DNA from: Macrococcoides epidermidis | GTDB taxonomy: Bacteria > Bacillota > Bacilli > Staphylococcales > Staphylococcaceae | Reading direction: 5' to 3' (one strand) | DNA length: 64,000 bases | Assembly (NCBI RefSeq): GCF_042659445.1 | Contig: NZ_JBHSSR010000013.1 | Part shown: positions 53,003 through 61,916 of the stretch, piece by piece | How the letters are laid out: every line of letters begins with the position of its first letter | Numbering within the stretch: position 1 is the stretch's first letter | The notes under the pieces: generated by a model | Told to the model about the DNA's origin: nothing | The model's database searches: none | Seen by the model: the letters and a program-made list of their open reading frames with translations, nothing else | Position numbers and translations under genes: made by a program

Positions 53003-53533
53003 TTACAAATTTATTTGGATTGTTTTGTGATCTGGTGGATTAACATCAATAAATCGATATGTTTCTGACTTAGTATTATGACCTAAAATATGCATCAAAT
53101 CAAATATGTGAATGCCTTGGAGATACGCATGATATGCAAATGTTTTCTTTAATGCCTGAGGACCGATCGAATGTTTACAACCTATTGCAGTTGATGCCGC
53201 ACTTAATATTCTATGAAACTGTTGCCTTGTTAACGGAGATTTCGTCTTCATCGATTCAAAGATATAGTCATCAGGTGACTTTGTTGCAACAAATCGCTTT
53301 AGAATACTGCTATCTTCTTTGTTTAAATAGATGGTATAGTCGTTAACGATAAATTGATAACAACCATCTTTAAAAACAAGATCACGATACTTTAATTCTA
53401 ATAGTTCTTGTAATTTCATAGGTATATTGATACCAAGTACAAACAATAGATAATCTCTTGTACGCTCATTCAATAAATAAGTCTTCATCATGTGAATTTC
53501 ATGGGTCGTTTTTATTGGTTGGGATTTAATCAT
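53003..53533 (-). CDS. degenerate tyrosine-recombinase-like protein
   Basis: A 176-residue protein. The C-terminal part follows the phage-integrase fold: ALKKTFAYHAYLQGIHIFDL, then MHILGHNTKSETYRFIDV. LGH and the final Tyr are kept. But the H-x-x-R box reads Q-A-L-K, so the second catalytic Arg is Lys and its His is Gln. An N-terminal DNA-binding domain is only partly present. The start at ATG 53533 follows AGGAGGAG. Recombinase activity is doubtful; a DNA-binding or structural role is possible. It lies between mnhA and lrgB with no attachment sites visible. Confidence 0.7.
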   Translation of the reverse strand: MIKSQPIKTTHEIHMMKTYLLNERTRDYLLFVLGINIPMKLQELLELKYRDLVFKDGCYQFIVNDYTIYLNKEDSSILKRFVATKSPDDYIFESMKTKSPLTRQQFHRILSAASTAIGCKHSIGPQALKKTFAYHAYLQGIHIFDLMHILGHNTKSETYRFIDVNPPDHKTIQINL

Positions 53534-53619
53534 GTCTCCTCCTATGTTACATAAAAATAATAACATATATTTATGTAACATTAAAAAATACTGCTCAAAA
53601 ATATAATATTCAAATAAAA

Positions 53620-53656
53620 AAGTCCAGATAAGATTGATATATCTCATCTGGACTTT
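53620..53656 (-). terminator. terminator of lrgAB
   Basis: AAAGTCCAGAT pairs with ATCTGGACTTT; on the minus strand T7 follows. It is placed after lrgB and before the recombinase-like gene. Confidence 0.8.
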
Positions 53657-53694
53657 GTACTTCGTCATTTCGTTATTTACTTTTAACTTTATTT

Positions 53695-54408
53695 TTAAAC
53701 CCCGAGCAAGATTGGTGTAAGTATCGGGATAATCACTACAACAATTACACCTACAATTACGAGCGCGATACTTGCCATTGAAGTTTCTGTTTCACCTAAT
53801 TCTGTAGCAGCAGATACGCCTAATGCATGACCACTCGTTCCTAAAGCAAGTCCTCTTGCAATTGGATTACTAATTCTGAAGAAGCGGAGCATCTTATTAC
53901 CTAATGCATAGATGATCACAGCATTTAAGATTACAGCGAGTGATGTTAATTCCGGAATACCACCGATACCATCTGAAACTGGTAAGGCGATTGCAGTTGT
54001 AGCTGCCTGAGGTAACATAGAAGCAATAATTTCTTTACCAAATCCGAATAACTTCGCTACACCATATATACCAAAGATAGCGCCCGTTGTTCCTAACGCA
54101 ATGCCGCCAATAATATGTAACCAATATTTTTGTAATACATCACGTTTTTTGTATAACGGAATGGCAAAACAAATTGTAGCTGGCTCTAAGAAGAAACTAA
54201 TAATACTTCCACCTTTGTTGTACGTATCAAAATCAATGCCGGTAATCGCTAGAAATGCAATGCCAAAGACCATTCCTACAAACAATGGTGCGAATAAGAA
54301 GAAGCCATTTGATTTTTTAAATAATATTTGTCCGATAACAAATGGTACGATTGTAAGTAATATCCCAAAGTATACTGTATTCACTCCTAAGTGATCTAAC
54401 ATTGTCAT
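53695..54408 (-). CDS. lrgB: LrgB, antiholin-like / pyruvate-transport subunit
   Basis: A 237-residue membrane protein of the LrgB/CidB family, with GTSGHALGVSAATELGETE near 190 as the conserved core. In staphylococci it is classed as antiholin-like; in Bacillus and Streptococcus relatives (PftAB, LrgAB) it moves pyruvate. It follows lrgA by two bases and belongs to the LytSR-controlled operon. Confidence 0.93.
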   Translation of the reverse strand: MTMLDHLGVNTVYFGILLTIVPFVIGQILFKKSNGFFLFAPLFVGMVFGIAFLAITGIDFDTYNKGGSIISFFLEPATICFAIPLYKKRDVLQKYWLHIIGGIALGTTGAIFGIYGVAKLFGFGKEIIASMLPQAATTAIALPVSDGIGGIPELTSLAVILNAVIIYALGNKMLRFFRISNPIARGLALGTSGHALGVSAATELGETETSMASIALVIVGVIVVVIIPILTPILLGV

Positions 54409-54410
54409 GA

Positions 54411-54842
54411 TTAACGCACCTCAGCTTTACGATAATTTTTTACTTCTTTTTCATTTTTTACAGTTGATTTCTCTTTACGTTCAGTTGTCATAACAATCAT
54501 TTGTGAGAAGAATCCTGTACATAATAATAATAATAATGTTGAAATGAAGATTAAGACGATGATTAAAAATGGATGCTCACTGATAAGACCGAGTGATTTC
54601 ACAACCGAAATACCTGCAGGAACGAATAATAATCCGATGTTATCCGTTAATGCTGTACCTACACGTTCTACTTGTCCTAATTTAACAATACCTGTGCATA
54701 AGCATATAAATAATAATACGAGTCCAATTACTGATGCAGGCATCGGTATCGGCATAAATGATTCGATAATCTTAGAAATAAGTAAAATTACTGATATCAC
54801 GATGACTTGATGAAAAAAGTTATACGTTTTATTGTTTGTCAT
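54411..54842 (-). CDS. lrgA: LrgA, holin-like partner of LrgB
   Basis: A 143-residue protein with four hydrophobic segments, including MPIPMPASVIGLVLLFICL near 30 and NIGLLFVPAGISVV near 68, typical of LrgA/CidA. The C-terminal tail is charged (Lys/Glu-rich). GGGAGG precedes the ATG. Upstream are a cre-like site and two direct repeats 21 bp apart. Confidence 0.93.
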   Translation of the reverse strand: MTNNKTYNFFHQVIVISVILLISKIIESFMPIPMPASVIGLVLLFICLCTGIVKLGQVERVGTALTDNIGLLFVPAGISVVKSLGLISEHPFLIIVLIFISTLLLLLCTGFFSQMIVMTTERKEKSTVKNEKEVKNYRKAEVR

Positions 54843-54896
54843 TGTAATGACCTCCCGATATTTATCTTGAGTTCATCATACAACGAAAAATAATAA

Positions 54897-54910
54897 ATAA
54901 AACGTTTTCA
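54897..54910 (-). promoter_or_regulatory. cre-like (CcpA) site at the lrgA promoter
   Basis: Read on the minus strand, TGAAAACGTTTTAT matches 12 of 14 positions of the CcpA consensus TGWAANCGNTNWCA. It overlaps the likely -35 region for a TATGAT -10 element about 40 bp before lrgA, a place suited to carbon repression. Confidence 0.5.
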
Positions 54911-54911
54911 T

Positions 54912-54942
54912 GTTGAGATGCAAAAATAGATAGTTGAAATGC
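54912..54942 (-). promoter_or_regulatory. two direct repeats 21 bp apart, candidate LytR sites
   Basis: GTTGAGATGC (54912) and GTTGAAATGC (54933) are direct repeats exactly 21 bp apart. LytTR-type regulators bind pairs of direct repeats two helical turns apart upstream of a promoter. The repeats lie just upstream of the cre-like site and the -35 region. The half-sites match the general LytTR consensus only partly. Confidence 0.6.
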
Positions 54943-54946
54943 AAAA

Positions 54947-54976
54947 AGATAAGGCTAAAATTATTTTAGCCCTATC
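54947..54976 (-). terminator. terminator of lytSR
   Basis: AGATAAGGCTAAAAT pairs with ATTTTAGCCCTATCT (one G-T pair), and on the minus strand a T5 tail follows. It overlaps the lytR stop. Confidence 0.85.
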
Positions 54977-55680
54977 TCATGTTTAAACTGCTTAATATAT
55001 GATCTGGATACTTGTAGTTTCACATCTTTTGTTAACTTTACCTGATATGTGTTATTAAACCATTGTTCTGCTGATTTTATGTGGTTTTTATTAATAATAC
55101 TTGAACGATGTATACGTATAAAGATATCTTCTGGCATTTTTTTCTCAAAAGCACTAAGCGGTTCATTAATCGTATATTCATTTTTTAAAGTGATGATATG
55201 TAACTTGCCTTCTTCAACGTACAATGCAATGATATCAAGCGTATTAATTACATATATTTTATCGTCTATCTGAATTGAAAGCGTTGCCGTGGACTGTTTC
55301 GTTCCTTCTGTATGATCTTTTTCTACTCTACTTCGGGCTTTTTCAAGTGCAACTTCTATTCTTTTCATTTCGAAAGGCTTTAATACATAATCGAGTGCAT
55401 TTAATTCAAATGCTTTCACCGCAAAAGTATCATGTGCTGTTGCAAATACGATCAATGGCGGGGTTTTCATTCTATTAATCTTCTGTGCTAAATCAAGTCC
55501 GCTTTCATTGATGAGATTAATATCTAAAAATAATAAGTCATACGTATCTGCAAGTAGGGCTGTCAACGTTTCTTCAACCGAATCCGCTTCTTCTATATCG
55601 TGACTGTCATCAATCTTATTGATGAGATACATCAATTCATTGCGCGCTAACGGTTCATCATCGACGACTAATATTTTCAT
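54961..55680 (-). CDS. lytR: LytR (LytTR-type) response regulator
   Basis: A receiver domain with D53 in LLFLDINL and acidic residues at 7-8 is joined to a C-terminal LytTR DNA-binding domain (FIRIHRSSIINKNHI near 184). In relatives LytR activates lrgAB. It follows lytS with a one-base overlap. The target lrgAB lies just downstream. Confidence 0.94.
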   Translation of the reverse strand: MKILVVDDEPLARNELMYLINKIDDSHDIEEADSVEETLTALLADTYDLLFLDINLINESGLDLAQKINRMKTPPLIVFATAHDTFAVKAFELNALDYVLKPFEMKRIEVALEKARSRVEKDHTEGTKQSTATLSIQIDDKIYVINTLDIIALYVEEGKLHIITLKNEYTINEPLSAFEKKMPEDIFIRIHRSSIINKNHIKSAEQWFNNTYQVKLTKDVKLQVSRSYIKQFKHEIGLK

Positions 55681-57431
55681 TATAATAACTCCTCTCTTTC
55701 ATAAGGGATATGCGTGTAAAATTTCGTTCCATGCGCTCCAGTGATAAATTTCAATTTCGCATCACGATTATATAGTCCCACTAAACGCTTATTTAAATTT
55801 TCCAGTGCACTACCGGTACCAGATGTAGAGTTTACTTCAATAATTCCTATTTTATCTCTTTTATCCTTTGGAATACCATTTCCATTATCTTCTACAGAAA
55901 TTTCAATTTCATCGATATCTTTTCTTACGACGACATCGATATTATTACCTGTTTTACGATTATGGAATGCGTGCTTAATCGCATTTTCCACAAGTATCTG
56001 AATGATAAATGGCGGTACTTGTGCATTGACACAATCTTCTGCTACATCGAAATGAATATTGAAGCGATTTGGAAATCTCGCCTGCTCTAAAGATAAATAA
56101 GCTTCGACTTGTTGAATTTCTTTCTCTATCGTAATGGTATTTTGTCTTGCACCTTGTAAATTAGATCTGAAAAAATTGCTCAAATTCAATAATAATTCAC
56201 GCGCTTTTTCACTGTCTACCCGTATAAGCGCTGAAATTGTATTCATCGCATTAAAGAAGAAGTGTGGATTAACTTGAGCCTGCAAAGATTTAATTTCAGC
56301 ATCTTTTAACAGCTTACTTTGCATTTCAATTTCACCTAATTCAATTTGACTAGAGAAGATATCCGCTAAACCTTCTGCCAAACGGCGTTCTACGTATGTA
56401 AGCTTCTTACTATCTGTAAAATATAGTTTCAAAGTGCCTACCACTTCCTGATTAACGTATAACGGAATAACAATGGCACCTTCTAACGGACAACCTGGAT
56501 ACGTACAACCAATTTCTTCTGTTGTATGTGCTTCTTTTATCTCACCTGAGCGTATGACCTCTTTTGAAAGGTCTGTAATAATTTTCTTTTTCGGAACGTG
56601 ATGATCGCTTGCTGCTCCAACATGCGCTAATATATCCGTTTTATTTGTGATTGAAACGGCAGACACTTTCATCAAATCTTTAATAATTTGAGCCGCTTCA
56701 GTTGCACTTGATTCATTTAATCCTAATCTGAAATAAGGTAAAGTTTGATTGGCTAGATTTAATACTTCATGTGTCTGTACAGCTTTCATATGCTGTTCTT
56801 GTTGTAATGTTGAAATAATAATAGATAAAAATATTGCAGTACCTAAACTGTTAATGAGTGTCATCGGTAAAATAATAAATGATACTAAATCCAGAGCATT
56901 ATCAAAATTTGAAGCAAAGCTGATAATACATATCATTTGAATGAGTTCCATAACAATTCCAATAATCATCCCCTGAATAATCGTAGGATATTGATCGTTC
57001 TTTCTCGCTCTATGCCCAAAATAACCGGAGACTAAGCCGATAATAATTGAAGATATAACGTATGTATATGCATCAACACCTCCAATTAAATATCTGGAAA
57101 TTCCAGATACGATTCCTACAGTAAAACCGACAATCGGACCACCTACAAGTCCTGCTACACTAATTGTTAGTACACGTGTGTTGGCAATTGCAGCATCATC
57201 TGAGATCGTCCTGAATATTTGGCTGGATACTACATGATTATCTCGTATCTCAACACCCGTAAAGTTAGAGACTACAGCAAATAGACCAAAGATGATAATC
57301 AACTGTATTTGTGAAGATAATTTTTCGCGTTCGCTCATCACCATTTTAAAATGGGATATGTTCATTAATATATAGGCTACAAGTATAATTAATCCCACAC
57401 GTTCAAGTAATAAAATAAATAATTCTAACAT
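55680..57431 (-). CDS. lytS: LytS sensor kinase
   Basis: A 583-residue sensor. Six N-terminal membrane segments form a 5TM-5TMR_LYT-type domain (GLVGGPIVGFTVGIVSGISRY near 93). A GAF-like part (GCTYPGCPLEGAIVIPLYV near 308) follows, then the His kinase region QAQVNPHFFFNAMNTISALI near 387 and ATPase motif DNGNGIP near 518. In relatives it senses membrane potential or pyruvate and phosphorylates LytR. Confidence 0.94.
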   Translation of the reverse strand: MLELFILLLERVGLIILVAYILMNISHFKMVMSEREKLSSQIQLIIIFGLFAVVSNFTGVEIRDNHVVSSQIFRTISDDAAIANTRVLTISVAGLVGGPIVGFTVGIVSGISRYLIGGVDAYTYVISSIIIGLVSGYFGHRARKNDQYPTIIQGMIIGIVMELIQMICIISFASNFDNALDLVSFIILPMTLINSLGTAIFLSIIISTLQQEQHMKAVQTHEVLNLANQTLPYFRLGLNESSATEAAQIIKDLMKVSAVSITNKTDILAHVGAASDHHVPKKKIITDLSKEVIRSGEIKEAHTTEEIGCTYPGCPLEGAIVIPLYVNQEVVGTLKLYFTDSKKLTYVERRLAEGLADIFSSQIELGEIEMQSKLLKDAEIKSLQAQVNPHFFFNAMNTISALIRVDSEKARELLLNLSNFFRSNLQGARQNTITIEKEIQQVEAYLSLEQARFPNRFNIHFDVAEDCVNAQVPPFIIQILVENAIKHAFHNRKTGNNIDVVVRKDIDEIEISVEDNGNGIPKDKRDKIGIIEVNSTSGTGSALENLNKRLVGLYNRDAKLKFITGAHGTKFYTHIPYEREELL

Positions 57432-57477
57432 GAGTGTCCTCCTTATTCATCCACATTATAACCATAATCAAAACAAA

Positions 57478-57499
57478 AAGGATAGGTTTCCCTATCCTT
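57478..57499 (-). terminator. terminator of oatA
   Basis: AAGGATAGG pairs with CCTATCCTT over a four-base loop and is followed by T5 on the minus strand. Confidence 0.8.
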
Positions 57500-57508
57500 A
57501 TGATACAT

Positions 57509-59272
57509 CTATTTTTCGACAACCTTTATAATTTCATCTGTAACCACTTTAACCATCGCTTTTATACCTGGGTACTCAAGGTGAATACCATCTGGGGCAA
57601 AATATTCAGGATGTCCCTGTGAAACTTTATACCAATCTATAATATGTATATTTTTATATTTTTTTGAAAATCGATACATCTCTGCATTAACATGTGCTTC
57701 ATAATCTTTCGGTACACGGGCAGTGACTAAAAATACTTGCGCTTTATCAAACTTTTTAAGGATCGTATTCATCTGGATATCCTCAAAATCACCATTTGTA
57801 CCTAAATAGAGAACAACAACGGCATCTTTTCTGTTAAAATCTGTATATTTATCTGCCACAGGAATGGCTTTATAAATATTACGTCCGACTTCACCATCTA
57901 TCGTAGCATTTGGAAACACATTTCTAATTTGATAATCAATGTCTACTAGCACTGAATCTCCTATAAAAAGAGGCGCATAAGGATAGACTTTAGCAATTTC
58001 AGTAGCTGGTTTGGACGCATCTTCAATTTGCAAAGGGGAGATGCGTTTTATAGCTGGTGCAATTGATTTTGTTTGTGTAACTACAATCTTTTCATTATTT
58101 TGCGACTCTGCTTTCACTGTTTTAATTAGATAAGGTGTTGAAACCAGTAAATATAAACTTACCAATAATGTTATAAATGCTTTTAATGATTTCACATCTA
58201 CAAAAGCTTTTAATCCTTTTTTTCTAAATGGCTGTTCAATCAATTGATAACTGAATATCGCCATAATCATTGTAAGAATGATAGAAATCAGATGTACATA
58301 CCATGGTATCTGTCCCTGTATAAAATGAGATTGCATCAACACGATAATAGGGTAGTGCCATAAATACAAACTATATGAATATCGACCAATCCATGTTAAT
58401 ACAGGTAAGCTTAAAAATTTCGACATCCATGTATCAGGATGAACACTAGACATAATAAATAACAAAGTGAATATTCCTAAGATGTATAAGCCACCTTGAA
58501 ATACTGATGCACTATGCTCTGTAAACAGAAAGAATGATCGTACTAAAAAGATTGCGCCAACTAATCCTATCATTTCGATAACCCAAACGATTACTTTTGG
58601 TGGATTTTTCTTCAATTTATATGCCGGCCATATCAGTGCCAGCAATGCTCCTAATAATAATGTCTGAAGGCGAGTATCAGTACCAAAATATATACGAGAT
58701 ATGCTCTTTGAAGGATCATACATCATCCACATTATTGACATAGAAATTAATGACACTATAAAAAATACAATAAATATATTAGATTTTTTCTTAATAGTTT
58801 TAAATAACATTAATAAAATGAAGGGGAATAAGAGATAAAATTGCTCTTCGATAGCTAGAGACCACAAATGTTTCAATGGACGGGGTTCGAGGCTCTGAAA
58901 ATAATCCAGACCATCAAAAATGTACCACCAATTTGAAATATATAGTAACGCAGCATACATATCTTTTTTTACTTGAAATAACAATGCTCGATCAAAGAAG
59001 ATAATATACTGTATGACAATAAACATCATAAACAGAACTGGAGGCAATAGACGTTTAATACGTTTATACCAGAAATGAACTAAGTTGATCGATTGATTCG
59101 CTTCGTATTCTTTAATTAGCAATGTGGTAATCAAATATCCTGAGATAATAAAAAATGTATCTACACCTAAAAATCCTCCTGGCAACCATTTCGGATTAAG
59201 ATGAAATATAATAATCGCAATCACTGCAATTGCACGCATGCCGTCTAAACCAGGAAAATATTGTTTATTCAT
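57509..59272 (-). CDS. oatA: peptidoglycan O-acetyltransferase OatA-like
   Basis: A 587-residue protein with an N-terminal acyltransferase-3 membrane domain (about ten helices; FPGLDGMRAIAV near 6, EEQFYLLFPFIL near 147). A C-terminal extracellular SGNH esterase-like domain has the Ser in IGDSVL near 437 and Asp/His in DGIHLEYPG near 565. This is the OatA plan, which O-acetylates MurNAc and gives lysozyme resistance. Related acyltransferases act on other glycans, so the substrate is inferred. ATG 59272 follows AAGGTGG by a long 11 bases. Confidence 0.85.
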   Translation of the reverse strand: MNKQYFPGLDGMRAIAVIAIIIFHLNPKWLPGGFLGVDTFFIISGYLITTLLIKEYEANQSINLVHFWYKRIKRLLPPVLFMMFIVIQYIIFFDRALLFQVKKDMYAALLYISNWWYIFDGLDYFQSLEPRPLKHLWSLAIEEQFYLLFPFILLMLFKTIKKKSNIFIVFFIVSLISMSIMWMMYDPSKSISRIYFGTDTRLQTLLLGALLALIWPAYKLKKNPPKVIVWVIEMIGLVGAIFLVRSFFLFTEHSASVFQGGLYILGIFTLLFIMSSVHPDTWMSKFLSLPVLTWIGRYSYSLYLWHYPIIVLMQSHFIQGQIPWYVHLISIILTMIMAIFSYQLIEQPFRKKGLKAFVDVKSLKAFITLLVSLYLLVSTPYLIKTVKAESQNNEKIVVTQTKSIAPAIKRISPLQIEDASKPATEIAKVYPYAPLFIGDSVLVDIDYQIRNVFPNATIDGEVGRNIYKAIPVADKYTDFNRKDAVVVLYLGTNGDFEDIQMNTILKKFDKAQVFLVTARVPKDYEAHVNAEMYRFSKKYKNIHIIDWYKVSQGHPEYFAPDGIHLEYPGIKAMVKVVTDEIIKVVEK

Positions 59273-59436
59273 TGTAAAACGGACCACCTTTTTAACATAA
59301 ACGTAACATAAATGAAACACTTTATTAATAATACAATTATTTCTATAAATTTACAACCCAAATTATGTTGTAATATGTTTAAATTTGTCATATTTTCAAC
59401 TTTTACTATAACATATTTTCAATTAAACTAAAAAAA

Positions 59437-59474
59437 CTACAGCCCCTTATATTTTAAATAAAAGGACTGTAGCA
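59437..59474 (-). terminator. terminator of the TcaA-like gene
   Basis: CTACAG...CCTT pairs imperfectly with AAGGACTGTAG; on the minus strand a run of seven T follows. Confidence 0.7.
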
Positions 59475-59481
59475 ATGACGT

Positions 59482-60840
59482 TTAATCATTAATATTACCA
59501 TTTCTGATAATTTGACCATCTTCATCATATTCTATTATCGTACCATCTTTATATACATCGAACGAACCAACAATTTCATCATTTTCATCAAATATACCAA
59601 ATCCATATTTACCATCTTCATAAACTGGCGTTCTATATTCATAACGATCATAATCAAAACCTACACCACTCCATGCTTCAGCTAAACTTTGAACGTTCTC
59701 TCTTGTTACAGTAATTTGTTCTGATGCATCTTTTTCATCTGACTCTCTGACGATAATCGTTTCTTTTGCAGGTTCTTGTGTAAGTTCACTCGTATCAAAT
59801 ATTAAATCAATATCCGCTGGATTGTCACTAGATGCTGAAGGCGTTTCAATTTCTTTATTTGTGACTAATGTTTGGTTGCCCGCTTCTCCTTCAGCATAAA
59901 TCTTCAGTTTTTTTCCAGCTAAAAATGGGCCAAATACATTGTCACCGTTCACATCAAAATCCATTTCTTCATTATTAACATAGACCATCACTGAATTTTT
60001 ATCTACAGCTTCTGGAATTTCAACATTGGTTTTGATATAAGCCACATCAAAACTTTCTTGAGCATCATCACTTTCTGACATATTGATTAGCAATTTACCT
60101 TGAACTTCACCATTTATCGCAGTTTTTGTTGCGTCTAATTCATAATTGCCAAGCGGAAAATTTCCTAATCTTTCTCTTGAATCTAATGTCGGTGTATAGT
60201 CCTGCTCCTCACCATTCACTTTGATCACAATCTTTTTATCATCTTTTCCGGTTAAATAAATGGGTACTTCCGGAACTTTAAATGCGAAGTTCTTAAAAAT
60301 ACCAAATTTCTTTTTGTCTGTTGTAATTTGTACTGCATCTTTACCGCCTGCACTGACCATACTGTCAGGCTGTTTATTATCGATCATTTGTTCTGTAGTA
60401 GTAACAAGTTTTTCACCAAACTTTTCTGTATTACCACTTGCGGCAATATAATGAGCAAAAGCTTCTGCTTCACTTTCTGACAAATTCTTATCACCGACAC
60501 TTAAAATAGATGATAATTTATTATAATCTTTATCTATTAATGCCTGTTTTATTTCTTCAGATTGATTAACTGGTGAAAATTTATGTTCAAAGAACTTATA
60601 CAAACCAAATAGTAATGCAAGTAAAGCAATTAATCCGATTAGTAAAGGTAATATTGACTTCCCTTTACTTTTTTTAACTGGTTTTTCTAGAGGCTGTTTC
60701 TGTTTTCTTTCATAAACTAATTTCTCATCACTAGGCACACGTCTCTCCTCGACAGCATCTTCTGGAAACTTCGTTCCACAATTCGTACATACTTTAACGT
60801 AATCTTTTACTTCTGCGCCACAATTTCTACAAATTTTCAT
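59482..60840 (-). CDS. TcaA-like zinc-ribbon membrane protein
   Basis: A 452-residue protein. The N-terminal zinc ribbon has C4, C7, C18 and C21 (CRNC, CTNC), followed by a basic linker, one membrane helix (LPLLIGLIALLALLFGLYKF near 64) and a long extracellular part with Ig-like or NTF2-like stretches. The order and length match staphylococcal TcaA, linked to glycopeptide and teicoplanin response and cell-wall or fatty-acid sensing. No tcaB or tcaR is present. It follows the unknown gene by 17 bp. Confidence 0.75.
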   Translation of the reverse strand: MKICRNCGAEVKDYVKVCTNCGTKFPEDAVEERRVPSDEKLVYERKQKQPLEKPVKKSKGKSILPLLIGLIALLALLFGLYKFFEHKFSPVNQSEEIKQALIDKDYNKLSSILSVGDKNLSESEAEAFAHYIAASGNTEKFGEKLVTTTEQMIDNKQPDSMVSAGGKDAVQITTDKKKFGIFKNFAFKVPEVPIYLTGKDDKKIVIKVNGEEQDYTPTLDSRERLGNFPLGNYELDATKTAINGEVQGKLLINMSESDDAQESFDVAYIKTNVEIPEAVDKNSVMVYVNNEEMDFDVNGDNVFGPFLAGKKLKIYAEGEAGNQTLVTNKEIETPSASSDNPADIDLIFDTSELTQEPAKETIIVRESDEKDASEQITVTRENVQSLAEAWSGVGFDYDRYEYRTPVYEDGKYGFGIFDENDEIVGSFDVYKDGTIIEYDEDGQIIRNGNIND

Positions 60841-60857
60841 TGGATTCCCTCTAATCT

Positions 60858-61634
60858 TTATAATTTAAATGTATTATCTAACAAATGTCTTAAATTTAAT
60901 TGTGGACGTTCACGTGCGTCTATTACCTCAATAATTTCTCTGTTCGATTTGGGTTGATGGTAATGTACATAACAGTTAATCATGCCACTTTGATTCTTCT
61001 CTTTTTCATTTAACCACTTATTTAATTCCTTCTGATTCATAAAAATGCCTTCAATGCCATTTGATTGTTCAGTGACATATTCAGATTTCGAATCAATTGT
61101 TACAAGCATTGCATAATAATCATAACTTGAAAATATTTCATCATTGCCTTTGTGCCAGGCAGATACGCGTTTTGTATTAATTTCTTCTGTAGTATTAAGA
61201 AACTCATAATCTCTTGATGTACTGACATATACTGTGTACGTCTGATTGTTTAACTTGCAAGTTAGAACGTTATATTTCAAATGTATAAATTCAATGTTAG
61301 GATGCGACTTTATCAACTTTTCTTTTACAAAATTTATCATTTCAGTTCGTTTAAAAGAACGAGATTTTGTTTTTGTATCTCCGTGGAGATTATTAACATA
61401 ATGCATCGCTTTTTGTTCGTTAGAAACATTAAAATCAAATTGTTCATTTTTTAACTGCTGATAAACAGAAATAATATCCATCTTGTCGGCACTTGTTAAG
61501 AATTCGACTTCATCGATTGATCCATTTGTAAATATTATCGCTCGTGCAATACTTTGTTTGTAATCATCCTCATAAATTTCAGGTAAACTTTGTTGTAACG
61601 ACTTCAACTTCAAATAGAGTTCTATTGTCCTCAT
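60858..61634 (-). CDS. protein of unknown function, upstream partner of the TcaA-like gene
   Basis: A 258-residue soluble protein that I do not recognise. The first 100 residues are charged and helical (LYLKLKSLQQSLPEIYEDDY). The rest is mixed alpha/beta without a signal peptide or clear motif; HYHQ near the C-terminus is the only His cluster. ATG 61634 is the likely start after AGAGGTG. The 17-bp distance to the TcaA-like gene suggests an operon. Confidence 0.5.
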   Translation of the reverse strand: MRTIELYLKLKSLQQSLPEIYEDDYKQSIARAIIFTNGSIDEVEFLTSADKMDIISVYQQLKNEQFDFNVSNEQKAMHYVNNLHGDTKTKSRSFKRTEMINFVKEKLIKSHPNIEFIHLKYNVLTCKLNNQTYTVYVSTSRDYEFLNTTEEINTKRVSAWHKGNDEIFSSYDYYAMLVTIDSKSEYVTEQSNGIEGIFMNQKELNKWLNEKEKNQSGMINCYVHYHQPKSNREIIEVIDARERPQLNLRHLLDNTFKL

Positions 61635-61854
61635 TGACTCACCTCTTAATTGGTAATATATATTATTAATAGCATTTTTTATACTTAATGTAATTATACC
61701 ACCCATAAATTGAATGTGGAATAACCCTCATATACCGTTAATTTTAGTTATTTTGATAATTTATTGAATTATTTTCAAAATAATTAACACCTTAATTGCA
61801 ATTAAAAGCTAAAATAATATTTATAAATATAAAATAATTAATAAAATTAAAAAA
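61635..61854. other. AT-rich intergenic region
   Basis: This stretch is highly AT-rich and holds no clear gene. Promoter elements for the minus-strand unknown gene would lie here, but I cannot place them with confidence. Confidence 0.4.
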
Positions 61855-61878
61855 CCATCGATTCAAAGGAATCGATGG
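61855..61878 (-). terminator. terminator of azoR
   Basis: CCATCGATTC pairs with GAATCGATGG over AAAG, followed by T6 on the minus strand. Confidence 0.85.
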
Positions 61879-61916
61879 CTGTAATTTATTCATTATTATT
61901 AAAATTTCATTTATAT

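Noticed and set aside
53003..53533. Functional integrase marking a genomic island
   Set aside because: The catalytic His and Arg are replaced, and no tRNA, direct-repeat ends or foreign genes flank it. The neighbours are core staphylococcal genes.
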